Below are positions 39,631 through 51,400 of a DNA stretch of 64,000 bases, in pieces. The notes under the pieces are model-generated. The model did no database searches, was not told the DNA's origin, and saw only the letters and a list, made by a program, of their open reading frames with translations. The stretch lies in contig JBAIAC010000033.1 of NCBI GenBank assembly GCA_037349315.1, forward strand, positions 23,268,001 through 23,332,000, given 5' to 3'. Made by a program: the position numbers and the translations under genes. How positions within the stretch are numbered: position 1 is the stretch's first letter; the number at the start of each line of letters is the position of its first letter. Source of the DNA: Chelydra serpentina (lineage: Eukaryota > Chordata > Testudines > Chelydridae).

Positions 39631-40329
39631 TGCTGCAAGTTATATGGGCATAAAGCCACCACAGTTAGTTTATTGCTTGTGTGCATGCATACTTGGCTCC
39701 CTGTGTCGATGGTGTGTGTACTCACCAGGAGTGCTTTAGTCAATGCACAGTGCAATACACGGGTAGGTGTCCCAATGTGTCTATGTCCAACACATTGTAT
39801 TTTAGGATGTTTTGGCAATGCATGGTGGGTCAGAAACATGCAGGGGGGACTGAGAGCAAGAGGTTAACTTCCCAGCAAGCAAAGATCATCCATATCCAAT
39901 AATTAAAAAAAAAAAATCTCACACATCCATGTGACCCTACCTGTCCACCATCTCTGACAGAAGCTCAAAGCTCTGAACTATTATCATAAGCACTGCAAGC
40001 ACAGGACGCATGATCCTCCGGCATTGCTGTGGAACATAGTGAAAACCAATTCAAGGTTGTTGGTAGCATTCACAGAGCAGCTGCAGATGGTGAAATACCG
40101 CATCTGGCCCTCAGAAACAAGCACTGACTGATGGGACTGCATTGAGGTTTTGGCCGACAAGCAGTGGCTGCAACAGATGCACAACTTCCAAGGCCACATT
40201 CCTGGATCTATATGCCAAACTCACCCCCACCCTCCAGCTCAGGGACGCTAGAATGAGAGCTGCATTGACAACAGAGAATTGAGTGGTGACTGCACTGTGG
40301 AAATCTGTAACTTTGGATTGATTCCGGTC

Positions 40330-41098
40330 AGTGGGAAAACATTCTGGAAGTGGAAAATCCACTGTGGGGGCTATTAAAAGTCTCCTGTTATGCAGCACTG
40401 TGACTCTTGGCAATGCAGGACATCGTGGATGGAGTTGCAGCAACGTGGTTTCTGAACTGCAGTGGAGCAACAGGCAGCACGTGTGTCCCTATTTTGGCAC
40501 TGGACCAGCTTGCCACAGAGAATGTCAACAAAAAGGGCGACTTTTCTATGATTATGCAAGCATTGGTGTATCACCGGCGATGCTTCACCGACATCAGTAG
40601 TGGCTAGTCAGGGAAGGTGCATGATGCTTGCATCTTTAAGAACACAGGACTGTGCAGAAAGCTGCAAGCCAGGACTTCCTTTTCCAACCGGTGTATTACC
40701 ATGGGCAGTGTTGAAATAATGGTGATCCTGGTGGACCCAGTCTACCCTTGCTTCCCTGGCTCATAAAGCCATATACTTGCCACGACAGCACCAAAGAGAG
40801 ATTCAACGACCAGCTCAGCAGGGGCAGAATGACCGTTGAATGTACTTTTGGTAGAATGAAAGGATGCTGGCACTGTTTACTCATAAGACTGGATATCAGT
40901 GAAAACATATCCCAATGGTTAGAGCTACCTGTTGTATCCTGCACAGTATCTTGTGAAGCAAAGGGGAGAAGGGCGCAGGTGAAACGGCTATCTGCTGAGT
41001 TCAAACGGCCTGGCACAAGGGCTATTAGGAAAGCTCAATGCAAAGTTATAGGGCTCAGGGAGGCTTTGAAGGAGCACTTTAACAGCAAGCCACAGTAA
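40330..41098 (+). pseudogene. Decayed Harbinger transposase
   Basis: Segments in shifting frames align with the transposase at 31925-33156. They include SGSGKSTVGAI, MQDIVDGVAATWFLNCSGAT, SGKVHDACIFKNTGLCRKLQA, and PWLIKPYTCHDSTKERFND followed by MTVECTFGRMKGCW, and the C-terminus GLREALKEHFNSKPQ ends at TAA 41096-41098. The first catalytic Asp is lost: where the other copy has AIDGTHIP this one has ATGSTCVP. The second Asp (VDPVYP) and the Glu are kept. Several frameshifts and a stop in the middle make it non-functional. Confidence 0.8.
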
Positions 41099-41528
41099 TG
41101 TGTTCTGGTGGACTGTGATCTACCTGGCCCTGCGGTTTTGAGGGCTATTAGCAATTGTGTGGTGCTTGGTGTACATCTATGAATATAACACTGTCAATGC
41201 ACCTATTCATTTTGTGGTGCTCACTGTACATTGATGATTATTACACTGTCCCGATCCTATGAGTTGTCATACTGTACAATAACGTGTAAATGGGTGCTTT
41301 CAGTACCACCAGGCATTCTGCACCACATGGAACAGAACTTAATGGAACAGAACTTAACAAAAGGAAACATCCATTTTGGGGACATCCCTACAGCAAGCAT
41401 GGCTCTCACCGGTCAATGTGTGTGATGCTGTGGTTTTCCTAACTGTCTCCCAGTATGGAGTGAGAGGGATGCAACCTCTGATGCCACATAGAATACTGGG
41501 GGGAATTTAGGGAGGTGCTAAAATTGAG

Positions 41529-42480
41529 TTATCCAGGTATTGCAAAGGGAGGTGAGCCCGTGATTGTCAAACCTGTAGGTCCACAAGTCTGCAGTATCTG
41601 TGTTTGCAGCTGGAAAATTCCCATTATGTCCTGGTGAATCTCCCTCTCCTTTTCCTGTTGGAACTCCTGGGCCTCTCTCATGTCCACTCTTTCCTTCTCC
41701 ATATAGTCTGCAATATTCATCCTCCAGGCCCTCTGCTCATGGTCTGATGACACACCGGCTTGTAGGACCTTGCTCAACATGTCATCTCAAGACCTCTTCT
41801 TTCTCCTCCTTCTCTGGCTCAGGCATTCCAGGAGGTGTGGAGGGGGAACTCCTCAAGGGCACTACAGCAGCAGCAGCTACAGATAAAACACAGAGAGGTA
41901 CCATTGTCAGGATAGTCACAATGGAAAGTGAAAGTTAAGATTCAGAACTCCTTTCCCTTGCTCCCCTAAAGTTTTAAACAAGACATGCCTATTGACGCTT
42001 TGCATGGCACCACTCAAACAGCCATGGTAAGTATGGCCCGCCAGGGATAAGGGAAATGACAAAGGAATTGTTCAGCTGCATGAAACTATGAGTATAGGGC
42101 AATGGCATTGAATATTGGCACCATTTTCCACAAGCCGTGGTGATTTTAGCTGATATCTTACTTCTGAGGGTAACAAAGGCACAGAGAGCACAGCTGCTGC
42201 TGGCATCCCAAAGCCGCCCAGACTCATACACTGCTAGCTTCTCTTTATTGTACTGCTATCTTTTCTAGTACAAATGAATGAAATGTCGATAGCTGAGTCC
42301 TATTAAGTTGGGGACACTATCATTGTAATGGGAACTACATATATACACTTAGCTCGAGCTTCCTTCCCCTGCATCAAACTCACCTGTGCTTGACTGACTG
42401 GACTGCGGTGGAGTCTCAAACAGGTCCTGGCTTGCAGCATAGCTGGACCCCCAGTTGCATGTCCTCCAGCTGCCTCTTCT
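41529..42480 (-). pseudogene. Decayed Harbinger Myb-like partner, C-terminal part
   Basis: The exon 1 remnant (about 42480-42384) encodes YAASQDLFETPPQSSQSST and ends at a donor GTGAGT (42383-42378). Exon 2 (41876-41529) follows the acceptor CTGTAG. It gives PLRSSPSTPPGMPEPEKEE and, after a frame change, the coiled-coil-like WRMNIADYMEKERVDMREA. The layout equals that of the gene at 33394-35117. The DNA-binding domain seems to be missing. Confidence 0.6.
42024..42268 (+). pseudogene. Second-copy version of the Harbinger third ORF
   Basis: ATG at 42024-42026 is followed at once by the donor GTAAGT. After 107 bp, the acceptor-like TTTTCCACAA (AG changed to AA) precedes 42134, from which the frame reads AVVILADILLLRVTKAQRAQ and then LLLASQSRPDSYTAS to a stop at 42266-42268. 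It aligns with EFVLEDISLLRVTWEAREG and LLLQCGFRPGPYADC of the first copy, with one 3-nt length difference. The C-terminal half of the ORF is gone. An in-frame ATG also exists at 41985-41987. Confidence 0.45.
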
Positions 42481-42490
42481 TCCTCCTTTT

Positions 42491-44395
42491 AATATTTCGG
42501 AGACAGAAAAACAGAGAGTCTTCCTTCAGCCAAAAACCAGGTTCTTTAACCTCTGAGTTCCAAAGGAACATGGTATACACAACACATTTTGCACATGGGA
42601 AATAATTTGAGCTGACAGAGTTAAAAATATAGATACCAATTTAAATCAAGTAAAAAGAAAAACCCAATTTTGGGATTCTTGAGGGATAAATTTAAGAACA
42701 TCCTGACCTCTCAAAGATCCACTTCTTGACCACCCCACAGTAGCTAGAGTAGGTAGATTTACAGTCCTAGTAACTTTCTACCATAGCTTTACACTAACTG
42801 TAAACGTAGCCTGTTGCATATGTTGTCTGATATGACTACAACTGGACAGCTCTCTAAGCCATTGGATAGACCACTGAATCTTCAGTTGGGAAGATGGAAT
42901 GCCTTACTTTTTGCTGTGATCTGCAGAGAAAATGCGTAGGCAACTTGACTGTAAGTGAAAGTTTTTAAAAAGCCTTTTCAAGTAATGTGAATGTTTGTAG
43001 ATTTTAAAGTGTGCCTAATTTTTTTAAAAAGTCCTCTTTGTAAATCCATGTGATTTGCAGAACATAACCAATTCACTAAATAAAAAAACTTATCCCTGAG
43101 TAAAAATAAATGAAATTAGAAGTTAATCAATTATTTACATGCACCTCAATCATCTATGGTATATATTTAGGATTGCATTATTCTTGTTTTCCATGAGTAT
43201 CACTGGGGCAGGAAGAACCATAAAGCTCACAAACATTCCCTTGCTAAGGCCCTGATCCTGCAAATGGCTCCATGCAAGCCATGATTGATCTGAGTGGGGT
43301 TCTGCCCACAGGGAGCCAGTTGTAAGATCCCAGCCTTGTATAAGAAACACTCCTTTCCCTGAAATTCAGAATCTAACATACAAAAGCTTTAGTACATTTA
43401 GAAGGAATGCATAATATTGTGCACTATAGGATATTCAGAACCACCTGCTCACCTGACTCATACAAGTAGTTCTATTTAGGTAAAGTGAACTACTCATGTG
43501 AGTAAGGCAAGCAGAACTTGTATGTGGAATAGGAGCAACTGAAGACAAAGTAAAGAGGGTTTTTTTGGTTTTTTTAAAATGAGGCAGAATGTGTTAGTAG
43601 AGACAATATTTGAAATTAGAAACTTAGTGGACTGTATTTTTTATTTGCATACACCAAAATCAGAGACAGAGATCCAGCTTTCTAAACTTTGAATATTTAG
43701 TCTGTAAATGTGAATGTTTTCAGTAAATGTAAACATCTTCCAGCAATAAGAATGTTACCAGAATCATCTTTAATAAAAGCAACATTAACTATGGCAATCT
43801 GATATACCAGACCAGATATTAGATACAGTGCCAAATCCTTGAACAAATATATAAATTAATAATTTATGGTACAGCTTTGTGAAATGGCAGCTAATTAAAC
43901 ACTGATTTGGTTACTGTTCATTTAACAGACTACAGGAATAGGCTTATGGTTTAACAGCTTCCTATTTCTTCTGCACATTAAAAATGTTAGAAAATGATAA
44001 CATATTATATGTTTTTTACAGCCCTAGCTGAGCACACCTTGGCAGACCAAGGTGGCTGTAACAGACCCAAGCCTATTAGATTTGCTGGGTCTGGAACCAG
44101 AGGCCAGTCACTGCCTTAAGCTCTGGACTTCTGGGTATACACTCAGGCACGTCCTCTATCCAGCTTCCCTTCCTGTGATATGAGACTCCAGTCCACCTGC
44201 CAAGGTCCTGAAAGCAGTGCTGGATGCTGACCCTCTCCAAGCTATAGTCCCTCACTGTGTCACCCTGCAGAGACTACATGGCAGTTAAAGCAAGTCTCCT
44301 GCTACAATTGCATGAGATCTCTGGGACAAGTTCCAAAAGCCAGATGATCTCCAACACTGGGAGCCAATCTTTACAGCAGAGACTAAACACATCTG
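42491..44395. other. Gene-free stretch
   Basis: No exon supported. A short palindromic repeat of the GATCCTGCA-ended family lies at about 43248-43335. The remainder is AT-rich and unassigned. Confidence 0.5.
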
Positions 44396-44964
44396 CAGTG
44401 TTGCCAACTCTCATGCTTTTGTCATGAGTCTCATGATAATTAGTTTTCTTTAAAGCCCCAGCTCCTGGAGTCAAGTGGATATGTGATGTTTTCAGTCTTC
44501 GCTAGTAAGGAAACAGAGTTCTAGTATCAGAGGGGTAGCCATGCTAGTCTGGATCTGTAGAAGCGACAAAAGGTTCTGTGGCACCTTATAGACTAACAGA
44601 GGTATCGAAGCATAAGCTTTCATGGGTGAATACCCACTTATGGAAATGTAATACATTTCCACTGCGTGCATCCGAAGAAGTGGGTATTCACCCACGAAAG
44701 CTTATGCTTCGATACCTCTGTTAGTCTATAAGGTGCCACAGAACCCTTTGTCGCTAGCAGAGTTCTAGCTAGCCCTTGTGGCTGTGGAAAAAGCTTTACA
44801 ATGTGACAAACCCCCCCACCCGCCCCGCCCCCGCATCCAAAAGGCTCAAAAAGCAGCAGGCAAATAAAAAGAACACTACATCTATTATTTTTACATTGGC
44901 TTTAAAATCATGAGACTATCTCAAGCTTGCCTCATGACTTGAACATTTGGGGTTGGCGATACGG
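44396..44964. mobile_element. MITE with hAT-like termini, interrupted
   Basis: The left end CAGTGTTGCCAACTCTCATG is mirrored by the right end GGGGTTGGCGATACGG, a decayed inverted repeat. Subterminal 'tcatgagtctcatga' on the left and 'aaatcatgagactatctc' on the right also correspond. The element is split by the snap-back repeat at 44525-44757. Flanking 8-mers are not clearly duplicated (about 4 of 8), so the superfamily call is tentative. Confidence 0.55.
44525..44757. mobile_element. Snap-back inverted repeat insertion with 11-bp TSD
   Basis: CAGAGTTCTAG is duplicated at 44514-44524 and 44758-44768. The left arm (about 44571-44641) and right arm (about 44675-44749) are inverted copies of about 70 bp with a single obvious mismatch, separated by a short spacer containing 'gaaatgtaatacatttc'. 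The left end adds 'tatcagaggggtagccatgc'. The sequence resembles the terminal repeat of a reptile retroelement that I associate, without certainty, with Penelope-like elements. An inverted 5' end plus a long target duplication points to target-primed retrotransposition with strand switching. Confidence 0.75.
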
Positions 44965-45049
44965 CACCCGTTCACCCTAGTGAAGGAAAGCAGAGGTGAG
45001 CAATCACTTAAAGATGTTAAAAGTTTACATTTTGAACGGTCTTTAACCA

Positions 45050-45466
45050 ACCCCGGGTCTCTTTCATTGCAGTGATCGGGCCAAATCCCACACCGGGTTA
45101 CGCCCGGGCAATCCCTTGGCCTCCAGGAGGGTGAGCTGGGCCTACGTGTGCAGAGGCTGGCCCCCAGTGTCAAGCCCGGCCGGGAATGGATGCGTGACCC
45201 CTTCCTGTTCAAGGAGAGACGGACGGGCGGGCGGCATTTCTGCCTTTGGTCTCCCATCCCTGAGCGGTGTATGGCCAGCCCCTGCTCCAGCTCCCTGGGC
45301 ACGCAGAGGGGCGCCCGTAGGCGCTGGTGGCAGCTGTTGTCCGGCCCGCCCGCCCCTCTCCTGGATCTCGCGCCGGGCCCTCGGGCAGACGCAGAGCCGC
45401 TGCTGCCCCCGCCCACCGGAGGCAGGACTCGGAGGAGGCGCCTCCTCCCCGCGGAGCTCGGAGAAG
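45050..45466 (+). promoter_or_regulatory. CpG island/promoter and 5' UTR of MESD
   Basis: A GC- and CpG-rich block directly upstream of the MESD ATG, ending in 'gagctcggagaag'. Presumed to include the TSS and 5' UTR. No TATA box is evident. Open frames on both strands here are composition artefacts. Confidence 0.65.
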
Positions 45467-48400
45467 ATGGCGGCGGCCGCTCGCTGGGCCCGCCTGAGCC
45501 TGGTGGTGCTGTTGCTGGTCGCGGCCGCCGGGGCCGGCGAGCCGGAGGGGACGCGGCGGGCCCAGCCCGCCAAGAAGAAGGACATTCGGGATTATAACGA
45601 TGCGGACATGGCGCGGCTGCTGGAGCAGTGGGAGGTACGGCCTGGGCCGGGGACCCGCGGCGCCGCCCGCTAAGGCCACATGGTGCTTCCCGGTACCCCC
45701 CTCAGTCCCCGCCGCTCCCCCCGTGTCCACGTGCTGCCCCCCGCTTATCCCTAGTGCCCCCCTCGCTGAACCCCCTCAATCCCCGCCGCTCCCCCCGTGT
45801 CCACGTGCTTCCCCCCGCTTATCCCTGATGTCCCCCCTCGCTGAACACCCCCCTCAGTCCCATGCCGCTTCACCCGTGTCCACGTGCTGCCCCTCGCTCA
45901 GGCCCGCTGCCCCCCTCGCTGAACCCCCCTCAGTCCCACGCCGCTCCCCCCGTGTCCACGTGCTGCCCCCCGCTTATCCCTAGTGCCCCCCTCGCTGAAC
46001 CCCCCTCAGTCCCACGCCGCTCCCCTCGTGTCCACGTGCTGCCCCCCGCTAATCCCTGGTGCCCCCCTCGCTGAACCCCCCTCAGTCCCACGCCGCTCCC
46101 CCTGTGTCCACGTGCTGCCCCCCGCTAATCCCTGGTGCCCCCCTCGCTGAACCCCCCTCAGTCCCACGCCGCTCCCCCCGTGTCCACGTGGTGCCCCCCG
46201 CTTATCCCTAGTGCCCCCCTCGCTGAACCCCCCTCAGTCCCACGCCGCTCCCCCCGTGTCCACGTGGTGCCCCCCGCTTATCCCTAGTGCCCCCCTCGCT
46301 GAACCCCCCTCAGTCCCACGCCGCTCCCCCCGTGTCCACGTGCTGCCCCCCGCTAATCCCTGGTGCCCCCCTCGCTGAACCCCCCTTAGTCCCACGCCGC
46401 TCCCCCCGTGTCCACGTGCTGCCCCCCGCTCAGCCCCGCTGCCCCCCTTACTGAGCCCCCCCAGTCCCATACCGCTCCCCCCTGTTCACGTGCTGCCCCT
46501 TGCTCAGCCGCGGTGCCCCCCTCAGTCCCTCACCGCTCCCCCCGCTTATCCCTGGTGCCCCCCTCGCTGAACCCCCCTCAGTCCCACGCTGCTCCCCCCG
46601 TGTCCACGTCGTGCCCCCCGCTCAGCCCCGCTGCCCCCCTTACTGAGCCCACCCCAGTCCCACGGCGCTCCCCCCGTGTCCACGTGCTGCCCCCCCCCCG
46701 CTTATCCCTGGTGCACTCCTCGCTGACCCCGCCCTCAGTCCCACGCCGCTCCCCCCGTGTCCACGTGGTGCCCTCCGCTCAGCCCCGCTGCTCCCGTTAC
46801 TGAGCCACCCCAGTCCCACATCGCTCCCCCCCGTTCAGGTGCTGCCCCTCGCTCAGCCGCGGTGCCCCCCTCAGTCCCTCACCGCTCCCCCCGCTAATCC
46901 CTGGTGCCCCCCTCGCTGAACCCCCCTCAGTCCCACGCCGCTCCCCCCGTGTCCACGTCGTGCCCCCCGCTCAGCCCCGCTGCCCCCCTTACTGAGCCCA
47001 CCCCAGTCTCACGCCGCTCCCCCCCGTGTCCACGTCGTGCCCCCCGCTCAGCCCCGCTGCCCCCCTTACTGAGTCCCACACTGCCCCCCCCCCCCCCCGT
47101 CCACGTGGTGCTCAGCCGCGGTGCCCCCCTCAGTCCCTCACCACTGCCCCGTGTCCATGTGCTGCCCCCCGCTCAGCTTCCCCGCCCCCCACTGCCGCCT
47201 CCAGTGTCTCGGACCCCCGCTCTCCCCATCGCTGCTCGTTCCCCTCCCGCGCAGCTCGGGCGCGGCCGATGGGAGGGCGCGCTCCTTCCCCCAACGGGCG
47301 GCAGGGCCCTTCCCCACCCCGACGCCGCTGTTGGAGCCGTTGTCCGCCTGGGCGGGAGAGAGCGGGCCGGGGTTCCCCTGGCAAGGAGGTGTGGGGCGAG
47401 CTGTGCTAGTGGGGTCGGGCTTCCCCTGCTGACAAAGGGGTTCGGCCCCGCTGTGACATGTTCCACCTCCATCAGGTGCATGCGATAAAAGGGGGGGTTG
47501 AGGGAATAGGTAGGACCCTCGTCACCATTGACTCCCCCTGCCCTCGTCTGCCTGAAACCCCCAGTTACAGTCTGGGCTGAGTGCAAGTAACCCTGCGAGT
47601 TGGCAGGTCTGTGAGCCCTGTCCACTTTACCATGGCCAGTACTTGATTCCCGCCCTGCTTGAGAGCTCAGCTGTGGTCAAAGCTAGTGAGCAAGTAGATT
47701 GTTATTTTGTGAGATTGAATGAACAGAGAGAGAGTTTCTACTAGGTAGTTGTGATTGAGAGCACAAATTAAGGTACCACAGATCATCAGTTACTCGGTTC
47801 TACGAATTGTAGCCCACTTTGTTCTCCACTATCTCTTCCCAACTAGACTGACTTTCAAACTACTTACTATTTGAGGCCCCAATCTTGCAGACATGTACGA
47901 CTCATACATGTTAACAACTTTATTTATTAAACAGTAATAAGTCACCAGGACCAGATGGTATTCGCCCAAGAGTTCTGAAGGAACTCAAATATGAAATTGC
48001 AGAACTACTGAGTGTGGTATGTAACCTGTTGCTTAAATCAGCCTGTTACATTAGCTATCCACCAGTCAACTGGTAAAGGCCAGTTTTTTAAAAAAAGGCT
48101 TCTGCAGCGCTCCTGGCAATTACAGGCTGGTAAATCTAACTTCAGTACCAGGCAAATTGATTGAAATTATACTAAAGGACAGAATTATCAGACACACAGT
48201 AGAGGAAGAGTCAACACACCTTTTGAAAAGGGAAATCATACCTCACCAATCTATTAGAATTCTTTGAGGGGGTCAACAAACATGGAGAAGGGTGATCCAG
48301 TGAATATAGTGTACTTGGATAAGCAAACTAAGCCGTTATGGGCTAAGAGGGATGGATCCTTAACTGGCTAAAAGGAAACAATGGGAAGGAGTAAATGGTG

Positions 48401-51400
48401 ATTTTTCACAATGGAGAGAGGTGAATAGAGTGTCTTCCAAGGATCTGTACTGGGGCCATTGCTGTTCAAATGTAGTTATACGAGATCTGGAAAATGAGGT
48501 AAACAGTGAGGTGGCAAAGTTTGGGGATGATACAAAATTACTCAAGATAGTTAAGTCCAAAGCTGACTGCAGCGAGTTACAAAGGGCTCTCACAAAACTG
48601 GGTGGTTTGGGCAACAGAATGACAGATGAAATTCAATGCTGTTAAATGCAAAGTAATGCACTCTGGTAAACATAATCCCAGCTATACATACAAAATGATG
48701 ACTGCCAGATGATGGGATGGATCACTCAGTAATTGCCTGGTTCTGTTCATTCCCTCTGAAGAATCTGGCATCGGCCACTATAGGACGAAAGGATACTGGG
48801 CTAGATGGATCATTGACCATACTGGGTCAGACGGTTCTTATGTTCTGTTAAGTTTCCTTTATTGCCTGTTCTCTGTCTCCCCATGGATCCTTCTGTTGCT
48901 ACACTCTTCTATTTTTTTCTCCCCATCTGCTGCCTTTTCTATTTCTCTCCCCCAAATGCCACAGAACCTTCTGATTCCATTCCTTCCCCAATGGTGGTTA
49001 TCCAAAATGTTTTGTTCAGTTTTTGAAAGCAGCAGAGGTGAAAATATATCACTTTTATCTGTACCCAGTTACACAAGGTTCCAAGTCAAAGTGTGGGAGC
49101 TGGTTTTTGCATGTGCCTTTCACAGGAGATTTTTGCAGAGAAGAAAAAAGCCATCTGATTCTGCTGAATTGAGTATTTTTGTTTAGCAGCTTCTGGACTT
49201 CTCATTCTATGAACTGACAGTAAGGCCTTGTCTACAGGAAAAAAAGCGTTGCATTAGAAATTGTGTTACCTAATATGTTTTAACTAAAATGATGTTTAAA
49301 CATGATTTAACCCTTGATTTAAAGTGATGGTAATCATGACTAGCTAATTCGTTTCCTTGTGGAGAGCCTTATTTTTTCAGTGTTTCCTATCTCTATGGTA
49401 ACCAACAGCAAGGATTGGAAAGTGGGAGTCACGCCCTGCCTTCCCAGGGGGCTGCCAAAAGAGCACACAGGCCGTGTGAGGCTGAAGAATTTGTAAGAGG
49501 GCTATATGTGCACTTTCCTCCTCCTCCTTCCTCCTCCTCATGTCCCCCTGCCTTCGCCACCCCCTCCCCCAACCTTCGAGGTGTCGGAAGGGAAATTTGA
49601 AGTAGTTTTAAATGTGTGGGATGAAGAAACTGGAAGTGGAAAATAAAGGGCAGGGGAAGAAAAGGAGAGTTATAACAGAGCATGTGATTGATAAAAATGA
49701 GACCATACGGAAGAATGGTTGTGGTGTTAGGAGTCAGGAATTATTAAAATTCAAATCCTGGCTCAGCTACTAACGTACTATGTGGCTTTGGACAAGTTAC
49801 TTTACCCCCCTACCTCAGTTTTCCCACTTGTATAATGAGAATATTTGCCAGTCTCACAGGGATGTTGAGGCTTAATTCCTGATTATTAAATAAAGTTTGC
49901 CCTCATCCTAAAATAATCTACCATATATCTTTTTATATACACAGGGCATAATCTTCAACTGCTCTGAACTCATTCTTGACACTGTTGAGGGAGGGAGGCA
50001 AAGTTACAGCTAAACCGCTTTTATGCCTGCCTTGAACCTGCGAGCACATGGGACTCAAACCAGACATGTAACAGTTAAAAGAGTTTAAGGGTTTTTAATT
50101 TATGCTTTTAAAGGCTCCACGGGGAGTTAGAGGGCAGTGATTGGCCAGCACACATTGTGCTCAGGCCTTGCCCATTATATTGGGGGAGCACGCTACATCT
50201 TTATGCCACCCAAGGGTTCCCATATGTCAGGGTAATCTCCAACAGCCCCTCCATGGTTGCTTTCACTCTACTTTGTATAGCCTGAAGAGCATAAGAGAGC
50301 CAGAAATTGAGCCAAAATCTGGGCCAGAATTCTTTCCCTGGCTAAAACTTATATTCTTTAAAACCATTTATTATTGCACTAATTTTAAACTTCGGCATTC
50401 CCCAGACTTGGCTCAGAGCTAAATTCATTAATCACCATAATTTCTTTGGCTAATTCTGTAATAGAAATATGTACGATACAGTATGTGGAAATCAATAACA
50501 GAGAGAGTTCATTTTAGGAAGGGGTATGTGAGGAGAAAACAGATAAAGAAGAAATGTATGCGTGTCATTTAATTCATGTAGTACTTTCTTTGTGAAACTT
50601 CATGTTCATACATGCCTGGCAGACTTACCTATTCATTTTAAACTTGAAAATCACTTATTTGTCTTGCTTTCAGTTATTAGTTTTGGACTTCACACAGTAA
50701 TACATATCTCTTATAAAGCTTTCTGAGAGGTCTTCTAGTGATGAAGTGCCATGTAGAGAAGCTGTCAATCACTTCTTTTGATGGAAGGTTATACTTACTC
50801 AGACCAAAGCAATACTACTTTGAGAAAATGAATAAATGTTCATAGCCATTCAGCTCATTTATATTAATAGGCATATGTTGTTACTGCAGTCTTAGTCAGT
50901 TTGTGTAATGTATAAGGATTAGTTGAAACTTTGTATTCCTAGCTCCCCTTTTCGCAAGTACAAAATAAGCTAAATTTGTGCCACTTAAACTAATTTTAAA
51001 ATGGTACTGAGAATAGCTTTTCTGTTTACTAAAAATTATTTCTCGGTAATACGCTTTATGCTTTCACGATGCTTTACAAACATGGCCTTTCTCAGCATCC
51101 CCAAAAAGTGTTATTCCCAATTTTCAGGAATGGGGACTAAAGCGGAGAGAATAAGGATGGGATTTTCAGAAGTGTTTGTGATTTTTTTTTCCCCCATGGG
51201 GTTTGTGCTATTAAATCACTTAGATGCTTGTGAAAAATCCACCATAAATGATTTACTCAAGGCTACACAGTAAATCGGTAGCAGAGTTGGGAGCACAGTT
51301 AGAATTTCTGAGCTCAATCTATTAGACAACTATTCTCTCCTCCCTCCTGCCATGCTTTGTATATACAACTCAATCAATCAAAACCAGTTTGCAAGCCGTG

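Larger units (their letters stand above)
39640..42490. mobile_element. Second, older PIF/Harbinger element
   Basis: It has the same gene order and orientation as 31704-35518 but is more diverged: decayed transposase on plus (about 40080-41098), remains of the two-exon Myb-like gene on minus (41876-41529 and 42480-42384), and the small plus-strand ORF region in between (42024-42268). The Myb/SANT DNA-binding domain itself was not found to the right of 42480. Terminal repeats could not be fixed, so the boundaries are approximate. Confidence 0.75.

Noticed and set aside
45600..47488. Several long proline-rich open frames across MESD intron 1
   Set aside because: They arise from the 76-bp GC-rich tandem array. 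All frames lack stops because of composition, and 76 is not a multiple of 3, so no constant repeat peptide is maintained.
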